Shown here: positions 13,673 to 14,043 of the stretch, piece by piece
How the letters are laid out: each line of letters opens with the position of its first letter
Position numbering within the stretch: position 1 is the first letter of the stretch
Assembly (NCBI GenBank): GCA_009885445.1
Contig: VFKQ01000319.1
Span: forward strand, 1-14,043
DNA: 14,043 bases
Direction: 5' to 3'
Origin: Anaerolineaceae bacterium
GTDB taxonomy: Bacteria; Chloroflexota; Anaerolineae; Anaerolineales; Villigracilaceae
Translations under genes and position numbers: made by a program
The notes under the pieces: generated by a model
What the model was told of the DNA's origin: nothing
Database searches by the model: none
The model's input: only the letters and a program-made list of their open reading frames with translations

Positions 13673-13942
13673 TTATATCTCGGCCAGAATATTTTGTAAT
13701 GCGGACATATCTGCGAATGGAATCGCCCCCGTCGCTTTGAGCGACTCGGCCGGGGTGAACGCCGCATGCCCATACACGCGCATGCCCGCGCGGACGGCGG
13801 CTGTCACACCCGGCACGCTGTCTTCGATGACGATACAGCGGCTAGGATGCACATTGAAAGCCCGGGCCGCTTCGAGGAAGACATCCGGTGCGGGCTTGGG
13901 GTGGGGGACTTCCAGTTCGAGGTATGTCGGTAAGGAACGCAT
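13673..13942 (-). pseudogene. HAD-family hydrolase (beta-phosphoglucomutase-like), N-terminally truncated
   Basis: Eighty-nine codons that match only the second half of a subfamily IA HAD phosphatase. PHPKPAPDVFLEAA (13-26) contains motif III lysine, CIVIEDSVPGVTAAVRAGM (36-54) is motif IV with the metal-binding Glu-Asp, and the end of the Rossmann fold follows. The N-terminal half, with the nucleophile Asp (DxDxT) and the cap, is absent. In the same frame, TAA and TGA stand directly before the ATG. The DNA upstream instead matches an amidase. Without the nucleophile the product should be inactive. It is one nt upstream of the GNAT gene. It may be a genuine deletion product or an assembly artefact. 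Confidence 0.8.
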
Positions 13943-13955
13943 GATTCATTACGGC

Positions 13956-14043
13956 GCCGATGATAACGGCTCCGGCTTTGCGCAGTTGCTGAACGATGAA
14001 AGCATCCTGCTTCGGCGTCGGGGCATCAACCAACGCCAGCGAG
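13956..14043 (-). pseudogene. Amidase-signature family fragment, cut at its 3' side
   Basis: Reading leftward from the window edge gives SLALVDAPTPKQDAFIVQQ then LRKAGAVIIG, which closely follows the amidase-family segment where a loop of GAP-PKQDA leads to LR-AGAVIIG and normally K-N-SE(W/F). At the last glycine (13956-13958) the match stops. The frame runs on without similarity into the HAD remnant's DNA until a stop at 13842. The catalytic Lys-Ser-Ser part is therefore missing here. The gene enters from outside the window. Recognition rests on about 29 residues. Confidence 0.7.

Noticed and set aside
13672..13773. Longer GNAT start
   Set aside because: It would overlap the HAD remnant; the TAAAATG junction and the family motif support the ATG at 13671.

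Overview
This window looks like bacterial chromosome from a Chloroflexota member, probably Anaerolineae-like. The clues are a long Thr/Pro-rich linker inside an anchored parvulin foldase, a compact rpsF-ssb-rpsR cluster, an RHS protein of the kind common in that phylum, and moderate GC. The taxonomic call is an inference from style. No marker gene here was compared with a database.

Left part (1-2890, + strand) is an accessory island. The 3' part of an RHS/YD-repeat surface protein ends in the conserved RHS core (about residues 285-395) and a distinct, AT-richer C-terminal tip of about 211 residues. The next gene overlaps its stop codon by 4 nt and encodes a small predicted lipoprotein with a PepSY-like C-terminus. 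Just downstream is an isolated, truncated copy of an RHS core segment with no tip. Toxin-tip gene, partner gene and displaced core fragment is the layout of polymorphic-toxin loci, so the tip and lipoprotein may be an effector/immunity pair. That function is not shown by sequence alone.

Middle part (2890-9200, all - strand) is core metabolism and housekeeping. Acetyl-CoA synthetase (acsA) has a strong terminator that separates it from the convergent RHS unit. Next to it is an acetyl-CoA hydrolase/CoA-transferase family gene with its own predicted promoter. A membrane-anchored parvulin PPIase follows, with a terminator. Then comes the ribosomal/replication operon rpsF-ssb-rpsR (S6, SSB, S18), closed by a hairpin that occupies the short gap before the PPIase start.

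Right part (9196-14043, all - strand) holds a tight three-gene set (DinB-like protein, four-helix membrane protein, PHP-type metal hydrolase). It is preceded by a 38-residue membrane mini-protein and a HEAT-repeat/membrane protein that share a TNWQxVxIG signature. Then come an LLM-class flavin-dependent oxidoreductase, a RimJ/RimL-like GNAT acetyltransferase, and a HAD hydrolase lacking its catalytic N-terminus. The HAD remnant abuts a fragment of an amidase at the window edge, which is either a genomic deletion junction or an assembly chimera.

No gap between genes exceeds 300 bases. I saw no tRNA, rRNA, CRISPR array or transposase.
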